From assembly GCA_002347025.1 (NCBI GenBank), contig DEAE01000007.1:1-64000 (forward strand): a stretch of DNA of 64,000 nt. Reading direction: 5' to 3'. A program made the position numbers and the translations under genes. This DNA comes from Acidobacteria bacterium UBA2990. GTDB lineage: Bacteria > Acidobacteriota > Vicinamibacteria > Vicinamibacterales > UBA8438. This document shows positions 36,300-46,266 of this stretch, piece after piece. Under the pieces are notes generated by a model. The model did no database searches and had not been told where the DNA came from. It saw only the letters and a list, made by a program, of their open reading frames with translations. Every line of letters starts with the position of its first letter. Positions within the stretch are counted from its first letter, which is position 1.

Positions 36300-36478
36300 T
36301 CCGGGATGCTAGAACTACGGCCTGAACTTTGCGTCCACGCAAGGCAAAGGTCGAACGTGAAACCGGCACAGCGACTGGAACTCGGTGAACGCGGGTGCTT
36401 CCGGGGAGAGGGAAATGGGGAAAGAGCCTACACGCACACGACTCGCTGTTTCAGGAATCTCAAAACAGAACCTGGCAC

Positions 36479-37921
36479 CTAGGGCACCCGCTCGGAGTAG
36501 TTCACACCCATATAGAGCCGCCTGACATTCCCGTCGGCGTCGAGCTCGAAGCGCGCCAGCTCGCCATGCGGGCCGCCACCAGTTCCTTCTATCCTGAAGG
36601 TGTGCTCACCGAGCGGGCGGAGTACCGACTTGCCAGTCATCGGGTCGTCGCTGAGCGGCGAGATAACGACCAGTTCTTCGTCGAACACCATGACCTCTCG
36701 CTCGCCCCCGCGCGAACGATAGGTCCCAACATACTGCGTCCACGACGGGTCTGCTGCGGCCAGCAGCATCGGCTTAACCGTAGCGCGCGTGATAGCTGGG
36801 GCAATCCACTCGAATGCTTTATTCACGTAATGAGCCGGATTGCCATCACCACCATTCGTGAATACCACGACACCAACGTTCTCCGTCGGGCTGAGTTGGG
36901 TATTCGTGCGATAGCCAGGGTAGGATCCGCCGTGGCCAATGAGGTCACGTTCCTCCCGATGGGATATGGCAAACCCCCAACCGTTGCCACCACGCCAATC
37001 CTCTCTGAGCCAGTGCACACGCTGCATCTCGCGAAGGGTATTGGCATGAAGCACCTCGGTGCGGTATCCCGCACGCAGCCGCATCTGCCAAGCGAGAAAC
37101 GTCAGCATGTCTTCGACGCTCGATGACAGTCCGGTAGCCGGATCAAAGGCACGGGCATCAATGAAAGGCATCACACCACGCGGTTTATCAGGCCACCGTC
37201 GGCCATAGCCTGTGACCAAGCGGGCACGATGCCCTTCGCTCGGCACACCCACGCTCGAGGAGTTCATCCCTAACGGCGTCATGATCTCCGTCTCTATGTA
37301 CTCCTCGTAATCGCGACCGGAGACCGTCTCCACAATCGCACCAGCGAGCGACAGACCCAAGTTCGAGTACTTCCAGACCGTCGCAGAAGGGTAGGCAGCT
37401 TGTTGTTGTGACACGGTCGCACGTAGATCGTCGCCAGTCGGAAACTCGAACTCCGTCCACGCCGGATGGTTAGACTCTCTCGGCAAGCCTGCCGAATGGG
37501 TTAACAGGTTCCAGATCCGGACTGGCTCAGCCTCGGGATAGGGGTTCTGTATATCGAACCACGGCAGATGGACAGTAATCGGGTCGTCCAGTCTAAGCTT
37601 TCCAGCGTCCCGCAACTGCAAGATGGCAATGCTCGTAAACAGCTTCGAGTGCGAGGCGATGCGGAAGATCGAATCAGACCGCATTGCAGTGTGGCGCTCG
37701 ATGTCAGCGTAGCCATAGGCTTTGGACCAAACAACCTCTTGGTCGTGCACCACACCGATGACGAGACCAGGCAGCTCAATATCTTTCATCTGCGCCTGTA
37801 TCCAAGAATCCATCAGTCTGATCTGCGAAGCCACTTCGGGATGATCAGCCAAATCTTGGCAGACGGCCGGGGCACTCCAGAGACAGACGACAACGGCGAC
37901 GAGCGAAACTACTCGTTTCAT
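36479..37921 (-). CDS. exported serine hydrolase, class C beta-lactamase fold (S12)
   Basis: 480 residues from ATG 37921 (GGGAGGG upstream), preceded by an in-frame GTG. The signal peptide ends around AVCQD. All three active-site motifs are present (numbered from that GTG): SHSK (S91, K94), YSN (Y186, N188) and HGG (H331). The C-terminal 130 residues form a small beta domain (YVGTYRSRGGEREVMVFDEEL), common in acidobacterial members. The family covers D-aminopeptidases, esterases and beta-lactamase homologues. Antibiotic hydrolysis is not implied. A related gene starts at 63693. Confidence 0.9.
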   Translation of the reverse strand: MKRVVSLVAVVVCLWSAPAVCQDLADHPEVASQIRLMDSWIQAQMKDIELPGLVIGVVHDQEVVWSKAYGYADIERHTAMRSDSIFRIASHSKLFTSIAILQLRDAGKLRLDDPITVHLPWFDIQNPYPEAEPVRIWNLLTHSAGLPRESNHPAWTEFEFPTGDDLRATVSQQQAAYPSATVWKYSNLGLSLAGAIVETVSGRDYEEYIETEIMTPLGMNSSSVGVPSEGHRARLVTGYGRRWPDKPRGVMPFIDARAFDPATGLSSSVEDMLTFLAWQMRLRAGYRTEVLHANTLREMQRVHWLREDWRGGNGWGFAISHREERDLIGHGGSYPGYRTNTQLSPTENVGVVVFTNGGDGNPAHYVNKAFEWIAPAITRATVKPMLLAAADPSWTQYVGTYRSRGGEREVMVFDEELVVISPLSDDPMTGKSVLRPLGEHTFRIEGTGGGPHGELARFELDADGNVRRLYMGVNYSERVP

Positions 37922-38326
37922 CACACCCTCCCACCATCAAAACACCAACACTCCCACCCAACCCTAGAGACGAGCCTCGCTTTTAATTGCAAAGACCGCG
38001 CCTTGCGTCTCCGGCTATGTCTCATCCTTGTGCGAACTTTGATCCTATCGCTGGCTGAGAAGAGGTTCAACAAAGTCACTAATCTCGCTGATGACACCAA
38101 TAGACACCCTCGTCGATCGCCACGTGAGCGAGGTCTATGGCGAGAGCACTAGGCGGTTCGGCAGAGCAACGGGTCATCGGGATACAATGACTGGAGACAT
38201 CAACATACCGCGACACCGGTGAGCCTTCCGTTCACGATCGGACGGTCGGTCTACTGTCGCCGTGAATCCGCGTGGTCGAGCTGTCGGTGTTCGGCAACGC
38301 TCTAGAGATCGGAGAATTCAAGACCC
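37922..38326. promoter_or_regulatory. divergent intergenic region, 405 bp
   Basis: This lies between the serine hydrolase and the SMP-30/NHL-like gene and should include both promoters. I found no coding signature, repeat or recognisable operator. Confidence 0.4.
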
Positions 38327-39265
38327 ATGGACATCAAGATAAGCCATTCAGCAAGTCGGCGAGTTGTCCTTGCTGTTCTAACCGCCGCTGTCTTGGCGGC
38401 CCCAACAGCAGCCCAGGACTTCGTAGCTGGTGAACCCATCGGCGCTCTCAATGAGTCAGGAGAGTGGCTCCCGATGTCTGACAACGTCACGGTCTATGGC
38501 AGCTTTCATTTCACTGAAAGTTGTACATTTGATCCCGATAAGAACTTGGTTCTGGCCATGAACGCCGGCAATCGGGTCGAGGCCAACGACGATGATGGGT
38601 TCGTCTCTCTCATCAATCCTGATGGTAGTGTGCATACGCCAAAGTGGATCGGCGCTACCAGAGACGGGCTTGAACTCCATGACCCGCTGGGCAGCGCTGT
38701 CGCCGATGGCGTACTCTATACCGTCGATTCGGGATACGTCCGCCTTTTTGATCTGGCAACAGGTCGACCGCAGCGGTCCATTCCCGTTCCTGGTTCGACA
38801 CTCCTGAATGGCATTGCCGTTGCAGATGACGGAACCATCTACGCCTCAAACACCAGGCCAACTGGCCAGCTCTGGAGGGTCACCGACGAGGGTGAGGTGT
38901 CGCTGTTCGCAGACGGTGCTCCGCTCGATTCACCCAATGGTGTCGCCATCGACCAAGAAGGTAACATTGTCGTGGTTAACATCGGTAACAATGCCGTCAT
39001 CACCTACGACCCAAACGGATCGGTCATTCGAACAGAGCACGCGGTCGAGGGTGGAAACGACGGAGTTGTAGTTACCGCCGACGGGACGAAATACGTAAGC
39101 AGCGTTCGGTATGGCAGTGTGTCTCGTATTCGTCCCGGTCAAGAGGCCGAAATCATCGCGTCGGGAATTCCAAGCGCAGCGTCCATGTGCTACGACTCGA
39201 CACAGAACCAGCTGGTCATTCCCCTGAACCCCAACTACGCTCTCGCCTTTGTCAAGCTTAACTAA
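38327..39265 (+). CDS. exported SMP-30/NHL-like beta-propeller
   Basis: 312 residues with a signal peptide ending PTAAQD. About five or six propeller blades are visible (DGFVSLINPDGSVH, DGVLYTVDSGYVRLFD, LNGIAVADDGTIYASN, PNGVAIDQEGNIVVVNIGNN, NDGVVVTADGTKYVSSV). The layout matches SMP-30/gluconolactonase-type propellers, which often bind a metal and hydrolyse lactones. The catalytic residues cannot be fixed here. The only candidate ribosome site is GGAG about 11 bases before ATG. The gene ends in a strong hairpin at 39321. Confidence 0.82.
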   Translation: MDIKISHSASRRVVLAVLTAAVLAAPTAAQDFVAGEPIGALNESGEWLPMSDNVTVYGSFHFTESCTFDPDKNLVLAMNAGNRVEANDDDGFVSLINPDGSVHTPKWIGATRDGLELHDPLGSAVADGVLYTVDSGYVRLFDLATGRPQRSIPVPGSTLLNGIAVADDGTIYASNTRPTGQLWRVTDEGEVSLFADGAPLDSPNGVAIDQEGNIVVVNIGNNAVITYDPNGSVIRTEHAVEGGNDGVVVTADGTKYVSSVRYGSVSRIRPGQEAEIIASGIPSAASMCYDSTQNQLVIPLNPNYALAFVKLN

Positions 39266-39320
39266 GCAAGAAGGAACTTTCGGCTTTGCTGAATCGAGCA
39301 ATCCTTCGCGGAGGTTTTCA

Positions 39321-39354
39321 CAAACGGCCGGCCTCAAACGAGGCACGGCCGTTT
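39321..39354. terminator. strong hairpin between two convergent propeller genes
   Basis: CAAACGGCCG GCCTC (39321-39335) pairs with GAGGC A CGGCCGTTTG (39340-39354), about 15 bp with one bulge and a 4-base loop. It lies 55 bp after the plus-strand stop and 72 bp from the minus-strand stop. No T-tract follows on either strand. Confidence 0.65.
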
Positions 39355-39426
39355 GCCTTCTAAGTAGCTATTAACTGGAACCGAACCTTGGTGATACCAG
39401 CACGCCGCAAGGGCCCTACCTCCAGC

Positions 39427-40587
39427 TTACATACCGTCCACTGCATACTTCGTGAACGCAGAACCAGCGTCCGCGAGCGAAGCCGGTCCCTCGGCGACGA
39501 AGACGTTACCGTCCTCATCCACACCAACGCCCTCTCCCGTCACACCAAATTCCGGCCGACTGTCTGAATCCCATGGCGGAATAAAACCCACGAGCTCGTC
39601 CCGGTCGACAGGTCCGATCCGAACGCCGTTCCTCCAGTTGATGTGCCTGAGTCGGTTGGACTCCGAGTCGATGGCATAAACCATCTGGTCCTGGGTGATA
39701 AAGAGGTCACTGATGCGCCCGTACTGATAACGCGATTCCAAGTAATTACCCTCTCGGTCAAAGATTTCCAGGCGGTGGTTGCCACGGTCTGCAACCCAGA
39801 GTCGGCCCTGACCATCAAACTCCAAGGCGTGTGGCGTTCGGAAGTCACCGTGGTCCGTGCCGATCTCACCCCACTCCAACAGGTACTCACCATCTGAGGA
39901 GTACTTGACGATGCGACCAGTCATCCCCGCCGAACGGGCTTCGTCCATCTGTTCGTCCGTTAGGAGCCCCTGCCCGGTGTGGCCATCGGCAACAAAGATG
40001 TTTCCGTCTGGTCCAACGATCACATCAATCGGCTGATTTAGATGATCTGGATCGCTCCCGGGTTGCCCGGCGGTACCGAGGCTCAAAAGCAACTCGCCAG
40101 TCTGGCTAAACTTGTGGACTTGGTGCCCCTTGGTACCATCGGCATTCGCGGCGAAGTCCGTCACCCACACGTTGCCCTCGTCGTCCACGTAGATGCCATG
40201 GGGTGTCACGAAAATTCCGCTTCCGAAATTTTCCAGAATTTCCCCTGTGTTGCGATCGAACTTGAAGATCGGATCCACGGGGTTGCTGTCACAGTTGACC
40301 CCAGGCCCACCCGCTGAACCGGACCCGCATCGCTCATAGCCCCAAACATGACCATCCGTAGGATCGATATCGAGGCCAGCGGTGGAGCCCCACTCCCGTC
40401 CTTCGGGCAAGGTCGCCCAATTTGCAATACGTGTAGGAGTCGGATTTGGCAGTCCCACTCCAGTAACGGGGTTAACTGCCGTGACCGGCTCAACCTCAGC
40501 TTCGGCGGGTGGCTCAGACTCAGCGCCGCAGGCCGCAAGCAACGCGACACTACCGAGCAAAAACATCAGGACACGTAACGATGACAT
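39427..40587 (-). CDS. NHL-repeat lipoprotein, peptidyl-hydroxyglycine amidating lyase (PAL)-like
   Basis: 386 residues; GGGAGG precedes ATG 40587. The lipobox is LLAAC (C20). The six-bladed NHL propeller includes FVTPHGIYVDDEGNVWVTD, LNQPIDVIVGPDGNIFVADG, FRTPHALEFDGQGRLWVADRGNHRLEIFD and GVGVDEDGNVFVAEG. The PHGI and PHAL histidines and the DRGNHR motif resemble the zinc/calcium propeller of PAL, the second half of peptide amidation. The assignment is by resemblance, and a generic NHL propeller is the alternative. A PHM-like protein occurs at 2001-3425. Confidence 0.82.
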   Translation of the reverse strand: MSSLRVLMFLLGSVALLAACGAESEPPAEAEVEPVTAVNPVTGVGLPNPTPTRIANWATLPEGREWGSTAGLDIDPTDGHVWGYERCGSGSAGGPGVNCDSNPVDPIFKFDRNTGEILENFGSGIFVTPHGIYVDDEGNVWVTDFAANADGTKGHQVHKFSQTGELLLSLGTAGQPGSDPDHLNQPIDVIVGPDGNIFVADGHTGQGLLTDEQMDEARSAGMTGRIVKYSSDGEYLLEWGEIGTDHGDFRTPHALEFDGQGRLWVADRGNHRLEIFDREGNYLESRYQYGRISDLFITQDQMVYAIDSESNRLRHINWRNGVRIGPVDRDELVGFIPPWDSDSRPEFGVTGEGVGVDEDGNVFVAEGPASLADAGSAFTKYAVDGM

Positions 40588-40854
40588 AAGCTCCTCCCAA
40601 GCGAATCTCGATTTCGCTTACTCTGGTACTTCTAGAGTTCTTGCAACCACACACGCCACGAAACACTCTCCAAAATCGGCTATTAAACCAAACCGACCAT
40701 AATGCTGCAAGCGTTGACTCCAATCCTACCGCCGACTGGCCACGGGTTCAATCCAACTCACTTGGCCTCATAGGTTCTGCGATCAATTCGACAGATGTTT
40801 TGTGGGGTGCGTCATTGCGAATCTCCTTGCTGATAGCTACATTGACATCACCCA

Positions 40855-42387
40855 CTACGGATAATCAGCACCTCCCAGACTCTTCAGCACGGACTCCTGC
40901 CAGGCAGCCAATAAAGGTTCCAAGGCAGCGGGAATACCGGGATTCGAGCCAGCCAAGTTTCGGGTCTCTGCTGGGTCATCACGGAGGTTGAACAACTCCA
41001 CACCTGACCCGGTAGAACCGCTGATAACGAGCTTGTAGTCATTATCTATTACCACCCTCGGTCCAGATCTATCCCGCAAGTCTGACGCCAGATGGTGAAA
41101 ATTCTGGAACACCCTGGTCGGAATACCATCCATCAACTTAACTAACGGGGTCGTACCTTCCTGCAAATCTAGCGCGATGTAGGGCTTGCCGGCTCTTTCA
41201 ACGTAGCCCACAAGGTCAAAACTCCAGAAAAAAATAGGAGATGGCCGTGCGACCATCATTCCTTCGATAACCGGGGTCAGGTCGATACCGTCCAACGGCC
41301 GGGCTGGAAGCGGTAGCCCCACCAATGCCGCTAAGGTAGGCAAGATGTCACTAGTAACCGCCGGCACATCGGTTATCCGGCCAGCCCGTATTCGAGTCGG
41401 CCACTCGATCACACCTGGCACACGGATTCCCCCTTCATACATTGAGCCCTTCCAGCCACGGTGGGGCATTTCCGCGACTCCACTCGACGGTGTACCGTTG
41501 TCCCCCTTGTACCAAACCAAGGTATCGTCCTTCAGTCCAGCCTTGGCCAAGTAGTCACGCAGACGCCCAATTGAACGGTCCATCGCAGTGATCTCTGCGT
41601 AACGTTCACGGAGCACCTCACGCAGGGAACGCTCGACTGGTAAGCCAGTCTCAAGGGAGGTCAATGTCACCTCGCGCTGGGCGTAGTTTTCTGGCAAATC
41701 GTCGTATCGCGCTAAATCAGCGGCGAGACTACTATAGGGTTCGTGCGGGGATGCGAACCACACCACAACGAAAAACGGGTTATCCTCGTCCACCGCACGC
41801 TCCATAAACCTGACGGCCTCCTCGACAAGGATCGCCGAACCCTCGCCCGTAAACTCTATCGGCGCACCGCCGTTACGGGACAGAGTCGGGTCCAACTCAA
41901 AGAAATTGTCATGTGATAACCACTCGTCGAACCCTAGAGCGCCTGGATTAGTGGGTGAATCAGCCTTAACCGGACCAACATGCCACTTGCCAAAGTGCCC
42001 AGTCACATATCCCGCCTTGGCCAACAGCTGGGCGATTGTGGCCTCCTCTGGTCGCAGAGACCAGTTCGGCGCAAATGTGCCGTAACGGTTTGGATGTCGC
42101 CCAGTTAGCACACTTCCCCGAGTCGGCGAACACGATGGATGAGCGGCATAGAAGCGATCGAACCGAAGTCCACTCGCCGCCATCTGATCCAGCACAGGTG
42201 TCTGTACATGTGGATGACCGTTATAGCCGGTCTCCTCCCAACCATGGTCATCGCCCATCAACAGCACAATGTTCGGCCGCCCAGAGGTCTGGGCCCCAGC
42301 AAGCTTTGAAAGCAAGATCACCGCCGTCAGCACAAAAAGTCTCAGAACAGCTCGCTTACACTTGATAAGTCTTCGTCGAACAGGCAT
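40855..42387 (-). CDS. exported sulfatase (formylglycine type)
   Basis: About 510 residues from ATG 42387 (AGG just upstream); an in-frame codon at 42528 would add 47 residues ahead of the signal peptide. After GAQ the enzyme shows NIVLLMGDDHGW (metal Asp pair), then C86-SPTRG, the CxPxR site whose cysteine becomes formylglycine. GKWHVGP, SPHEPYS, WYKGDNG and the C-terminal DPAETRNLAG also match arylsulfatases. It would remove sulfate from sulfated glycans or aryl sulfates in the periplasm. The maturase is not in this window. It precedes no obvious operon partner. Confidence 0.93.
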   Translation of the reverse strand: MPVRRRLIKCKRAVLRLFVLTAVILLSKLAGAQTSGRPNIVLLMGDDHGWEETGYNGHPHVQTPVLDQMAASGLRFDRFYAAHPSCSPTRGSVLTGRHPNRYGTFAPNWSLRPEEATIAQLLAKAGYVTGHFGKWHVGPVKADSPTNPGALGFDEWLSHDNFFELDPTLSRNGGAPIEFTGEGSAILVEEAVRFMERAVDEDNPFFVVVWFASPHEPYSSLAADLARYDDLPENYAQREVTLTSLETGLPVERSLREVLRERYAEITAMDRSIGRLRDYLAKAGLKDDTLVWYKGDNGTPSSGVAEMPHRGWKGSMYEGGIRVPGVIEWPTRIRAGRITDVPAVTSDILPTLAALVGLPLPARPLDGIDLTPVIEGMMVARPSPIFFWSFDLVGYVERAGKPYIALDLQEGTTPLVKLMDGIPTRVFQNFHHLASDLRDRSGPRVVIDNDYKLVISGSTGSGVELFNLRDDPAETRNLAGSNPGIPAALEPLLAAWQESVLKSLGGADYP

Positions 42388-42590
42388 ACCTGAATTAGAC
42401 CATGGAACGACCGCTTGACGGTCAGCTAGTCCTTCGGGAACCCTAGCATAGAGGAAAGGACAAATTGCCGTGCCCAAGAGGTAGTCAAACCTGCATGGAA
42501 CCACCTTGCTTGAGGTCAAGGAATCCATAGCCTTGACAGTCCCATCACAGCTGCCAGCGAAGCCTCAGGTAAGTATGGGGAAGGACGCTG

Positions 42591-43937
42591 TCACAGACCG
42601 GTCAGGTGCTCGAGCTGCCCGGTGCTATCGCCTAGCTGATCTCGCTGAATCTCAAGACGGTCGAGCATGGTAAGAAACAGGTTCGTCATCGGCGTACCGT
42701 CAGCATAGCGGATATGGCGTCCACCATGCAGCGCGCCACCTCCTCCACCCGCCAATAAAGTTGGGAGATTGTCATGGGTATGTTGGTTCGAGTCACTAAG
42801 ACTGCTGCCATACAGCACCATTGAATGGTCGAGAAGGCTACCATCCTCATCCTCGGCGCCACGCATTTTGTCCAAGAAGTCGGCGAACATGGCCACATGA
42901 TGCCGATCAATCAGCTGCAGGCGAGCCATACGTGCCGCGTCGTTCCGATGGTGGGATAGACCGTGATGGGCATCAGGCACACCGATAGACCGATAGGTGC
43001 GATTGCCTCCCTCCCGGCTATACATCAGGGTGACTACCCTAGTGAGGTCGGTCTGAAACGCAATGGTGATCAGGTCGGACATCAGTTGTACATGCTCCTC
43101 AAACGTCGGTGGTATTCCGTCCGGCCGAACCAATTCAGGCAAGTCAATGTAGTCACTATCGCGTCGCTCACTGTTCTGAATGCGACGCTCTACTTCTCGC
43201 ACAGAATCGAGATAGTTTCCCAACCTACGCCGGTCGCTCGTTCCCAAACGAGGACGTAACCGCTGTGCGTCCTCAAGCACAAAATCGAGCAAGCTTCGAT
43301 TCTGGCGAGCCCGCGCGGCACGTTCCACCGGATCGGTCGTATCACCGTCACCGAACAGGCGCTCAAACACCCGCCTCGGGTTGTTCTCGTAAGGTAATGG
43401 GGTGGTGGACGAACTCCACGATAAAGTATTGCTATAAGCACAGCTATACCCAGAATCACAGCCACCTACCATTCGCACATCCTGGAGTCCGAGCTCGAGT
43501 GAAGGCAGCGGCGTGCTCTGCCCAAGATCCTTTGCCAGTATCTGATCAACGGATTGTCCATTCCGAATATCAGCACCCTGGGTCTTCTTCGGGTGCACGC
43601 CGGTCAACCAACTCGCCCCCGCTCGCGCGTGATCCCCAGGGCCGTCACCCAGAGCCTCTCCGTTTCGATGCGCAAGGCCAGTCAGTACGAGAAGCTGATC
43701 ACGGAACGGCTCGACCGGGTGGAGCGTCTTGGTAAACTCAAAGCCGGTCCCTTCCTCCACTGGCGTCCAATCCGGCATAATCACGCCGTTAGCCGTATAC
43801 ACGAAGGCTACCCGACGAATAGGGGTTGGGCGAGCGGCAAATGCCGGTTTCATGGCATCGAGGAATGGAAGGGCAACCGCAGTGCCCAGCCCACGTAGGA
43901 ACGTCCGCCGCGGCAATGCTGTTCCAGTGATCATCAT
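42591..43937 (-). CDS. DUF1552 protein, Tat-exported, module C
   Basis: 448 residues. The start overlaps the DUF1592 C stop by four bases (ATGA at 43934-43937), so the two are translationally coupled. AGGAGG lies about nine bases upstream. The Tat motif is LPRRTFLRGLG. The landmarks match modules A and B: FVYTANGVIMPDW, TGLAHRNGEALGDG, QSVDQILAKDLG, YSCAYSNTLSWSS, LMYSREGGNRTYRSIG, DAHHGLSHHRND, LYGSSLSDSNQHTHDNLP and GDSTGQLEHLTGL. The HH..SHH cluster is kept in all three copies. Confidence 0.92.
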   Translation of the reverse strand: MMITGTALPRRTFLRGLGTAVALPFLDAMKPAFAARPTPIRRVAFVYTANGVIMPDWTPVEEGTGFEFTKTLHPVEPFRDQLLVLTGLAHRNGEALGDGPGDHARAGASWLTGVHPKKTQGADIRNGQSVDQILAKDLGQSTPLPSLELGLQDVRMVGGCDSGYSCAYSNTLSWSSSTTPLPYENNPRRVFERLFGDGDTTDPVERAARARQNRSLLDFVLEDAQRLRPRLGTSDRRRLGNYLDSVREVERRIQNSERRDSDYIDLPELVRPDGIPPTFEEHVQLMSDLITIAFQTDLTRVVTLMYSREGGNRTYRSIGVPDAHHGLSHHRNDAARMARLQLIDRHHVAMFADFLDKMRGAEDEDGSLLDHSMVLYGSSLSDSNQHTHDNLPTLLAGGGGGALHGGRHIRYADGTPMTNLFLTMLDRLEIQRDQLGDSTGQLEHLTGL

Positions 43938-46240
43938 TCCGGCTTCCTCCTGAACCTAAACGGAACGCTATCAATAACCGCTGCAACCAGCGTTGAAAAT
44001 CGGTAGTCATGAACGGCTACCTGCCGGCGAATCTGGCGCACGGCTGGGCGATCGGACGAGGTCAGACCGCGACCCAGCGCATATGTCAGTAATTTTTCGG
44101 CAACAGTTTCGACGAACTCCACCTGACGAGCCTGCAGCACACCTCTCAAGCCCCTCGGTCCATCTACCACAGTACCATCTGGGAGAACTCCTACAGCTTC
44201 GATGGGACGCCCCTGTTCGGCAAGCCGGTAAGCACCGACAGCATCGAAAGACTCAAGAGAGAACCCTAACGGGTCGAGCCTGGCATGACAAACCGCGCAA
44301 GCGGGGTTCGCCCGATGCTGCTCGAGAGCCTCTCTGAGACTTCCTGGAGATGCACCAGCCCTGTCAGGCAGTTCTGGAACATCAGGAGGCGGTGGAGGCG
44401 GCGGAGCACCCAATAGGTTTTCAAGTACCCATTTTCCACGCAGCACCGGTGAAGTTCGAGTTGGGTATGAGGTCACCATCAGGATGCTGCCCTGAGTGAG
44501 GATGCCACCTCGTTCAGTGCCTTCCGTCGACACACGCCGAAAATACCCACCCCGAACACCCTCGACACCATAAAATTCCGCCAAACGCTCGTTCAAAAAT
44601 GTGTAGTCGGCGTCAATCAGTTCAAAGACGCTCCGGTCTTCACGAATCAGATGCTCCAGAAACAGCTGCGTCTCACGCAGGAACCCGTAACGGAGTGACT
44701 CGTCGAATCCAGGGAATAGTTCAGGGTCAGGGGTCCAGTCAGCAACATTACGCAGATGTAACCATTGCCCAGCAAAGTTGTCCACTAGAGCGCCAGCTTT
44801 TGGATCGGCTAACATTCTCTTGATCTGGCCAGCCAACACCTCAGTGTCGCTCAGGCGGCCCTGGCCAGCAAGGTCAAGTAATTCATCATCAGGAATACTG
44901 CTCCAGAGAAAGAACGACAGTCGAGAGGCAAGGTCGAAGTCAGAAACCGGATAGACGGAACCGGGTGCCAAACCGGGCGGGGCACCCTCGGTGCGAAAGA
45001 GGAAGTTGGGCGATACCAACACGCCACTCAACGCCATTTCGACGCCCGCCTCGAACCCCCCTCCCTCAATCCGCCCTAGCTGGTAAAGCTCCAGCAGCGG
45101 ATCAATATCAGAGCTGGTCACCGGCCGTCGGTAGGCTCGTCTAGCAACCTCACCAAGGATCTGCCTAGCACAACGCTCCTCATGACCCAGTTCAGGCCGA
45201 CAGACAAACAACCTCCGGCGGGACGTCGTCTCCCCAGGGCCTGTAGCCCCAAACGGGCCACTCACGAGAACATAGTCAACAGAGACATCATTGAGTGTTG
45301 TAGCCCCTATGTCCTCGATCCGGGCAAACTCCGTGAGAAACCCAGCGCCAATTTCGTGGTCACCCGCAGCCACGGACATCCTGAATTCAAAGTTCCGACT
45401 CCCCTGGTTCCCATCCTCACCGCTGAAGTCAGCGTCGACCAAATGGACTCGACGCCCGTTCATACGCAGATCAAGACGAGGCGCCGGCATCCCGGAAGCC
45501 CGCCGACCACCCACGCGCACCGTGAGCACATATTCCGCATCAAATGGAAAGTAGTGCCGGAATACGATGCCACCGCGCGCATTTGGAGGTAATTGGTCTA
45601 GTGCCTCTTCAGACTTGCCACGAGGACTTTCATAACGTTCCACCACCGGTCGAGGCACCATCGTTCCGACAACCAGACGGCTGATGCGCCTGGCAGCCGA
45701 GACATATTTTTCGATGTGCAACGGCGACACCGTCAGGACATCCCCAATGTTGTCAAAACCGTAGCCGGAGTCGTCAGCCGGCAGATCGCGAGCGTGATCC
45801 AAGTCTAAATCCAGCAGGTCTCGCACGGCGTTCCGATATTCCGCCCTATTTAGTCTGTGAATCGCCGGGGCTCCTGGATTGGGCGACACAGATGCCTGCG
45901 CATCAAGCAGCTGTTCTAACCGGACAAGTAGCGTCGCCGTCGTCTCCGCATCTGGACGTAACCGGCCCACAGGCGGCATCTCGCCTGCACGCAGCTTTTG
46001 GAGTACCTTCTCCAATACCTCGGCAGGCATCCGGCTAGCAGAACTCAACCCAGAAAGCGAAAAGTCAGCAGTGTTGGTGCGGTCATTGTGGCAGGTAAGA
46101 CAGTAGCGTTGGACCGTATCTTTGAGAAGACTATCTACCTCCACCAACACTTCAGCCTGCTCTGACATCGCCGAAGTCGTCGGTAAGCCGACAAACAAAG
46201 TGATAAAGGCCGCTGCCCGGTAAATATATCTTCCGGTCAC
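43934..46240 (-). CDS. DUF1587/1595/1592/1588/1585 diheme protein, module C
   Basis: 768 residues from GTG 46240, the first codon of a plausible signal peptide (YIYRAAAFITLFVGLPTTSA). No clear ribosome site is seen. Heme motifs: CLTCH (C47/C50/H51) and CAVCH near 647. LRAGEMPPVGRLRPDA, RLNRAEYRNAVRDLL, RRAYRRPVTSSDI, SRLSFFLWSSIPDDELL, RTSPVLRGKWVLENLLG, a proline run and LLTYALGRGL give the full domain order. The gene starts only 26 bp from the divergent ankyrin C gene, so their promoters must overlap. Confidence 0.92.
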   Translation of the reverse strand: MTGRYIYRAAAFITLFVGLPTTSAMSEQAEVLVEVDSLLKDTVQRYCLTCHNDRTNTADFSLSGLSSASRMPAEVLEKVLQKLRAGEMPPVGRLRPDAETTATLLVRLEQLLDAQASVSPNPGAPAIHRLNRAEYRNAVRDLLDLDLDHARDLPADDSGYGFDNIGDVLTVSPLHIEKYVSAARRISRLVVGTMVPRPVVERYESPRGKSEEALDQLPPNARGGIVFRHYFPFDAEYVLTVRVGGRRASGMPAPRLDLRMNGRRVHLVDADFSGEDGNQGSRNFEFRMSVAAGDHEIGAGFLTEFARIEDIGATTLNDVSVDYVLVSGPFGATGPGETTSRRRLFVCRPELGHEERCARQILGEVARRAYRRPVTSSDIDPLLELYQLGRIEGGGFEAGVEMALSGVLVSPNFLFRTEGAPPGLAPGSVYPVSDFDLASRLSFFLWSSIPDDELLDLAGQGRLSDTEVLAGQIKRMLADPKAGALVDNFAGQWLHLRNVADWTPDPELFPGFDESLRYGFLRETQLFLEHLIREDRSVFELIDADYTFLNERLAEFYGVEGVRGGYFRRVSTEGTERGGILTQGSILMVTSYPTRTSPVLRGKWVLENLLGAPPPPPPPDVPELPDRAGASPGSLREALEQHRANPACAVCHARLDPLGFSLESFDAVGAYRLAEQGRPIEAVGVLPDGTVVDGPRGLRGVLQARQVEFVETVAEKLLTYALGRGLTSSDRPAVRQIRRQVAVHDYRFSTLVAAVIDSVPFRFRRKPE

Positions 46241-46266
46241 TGGACGCCCAGTCTACCATTAGAACC

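Noticed and set aside
36479..37921. Antibiotic-resistance beta-lactamase
   Set aside because: The SxxK/YxN/HGG motifs are shared by many peptidases and esterases. The C-terminal extra domain and the context point to a general exported hydrolase.
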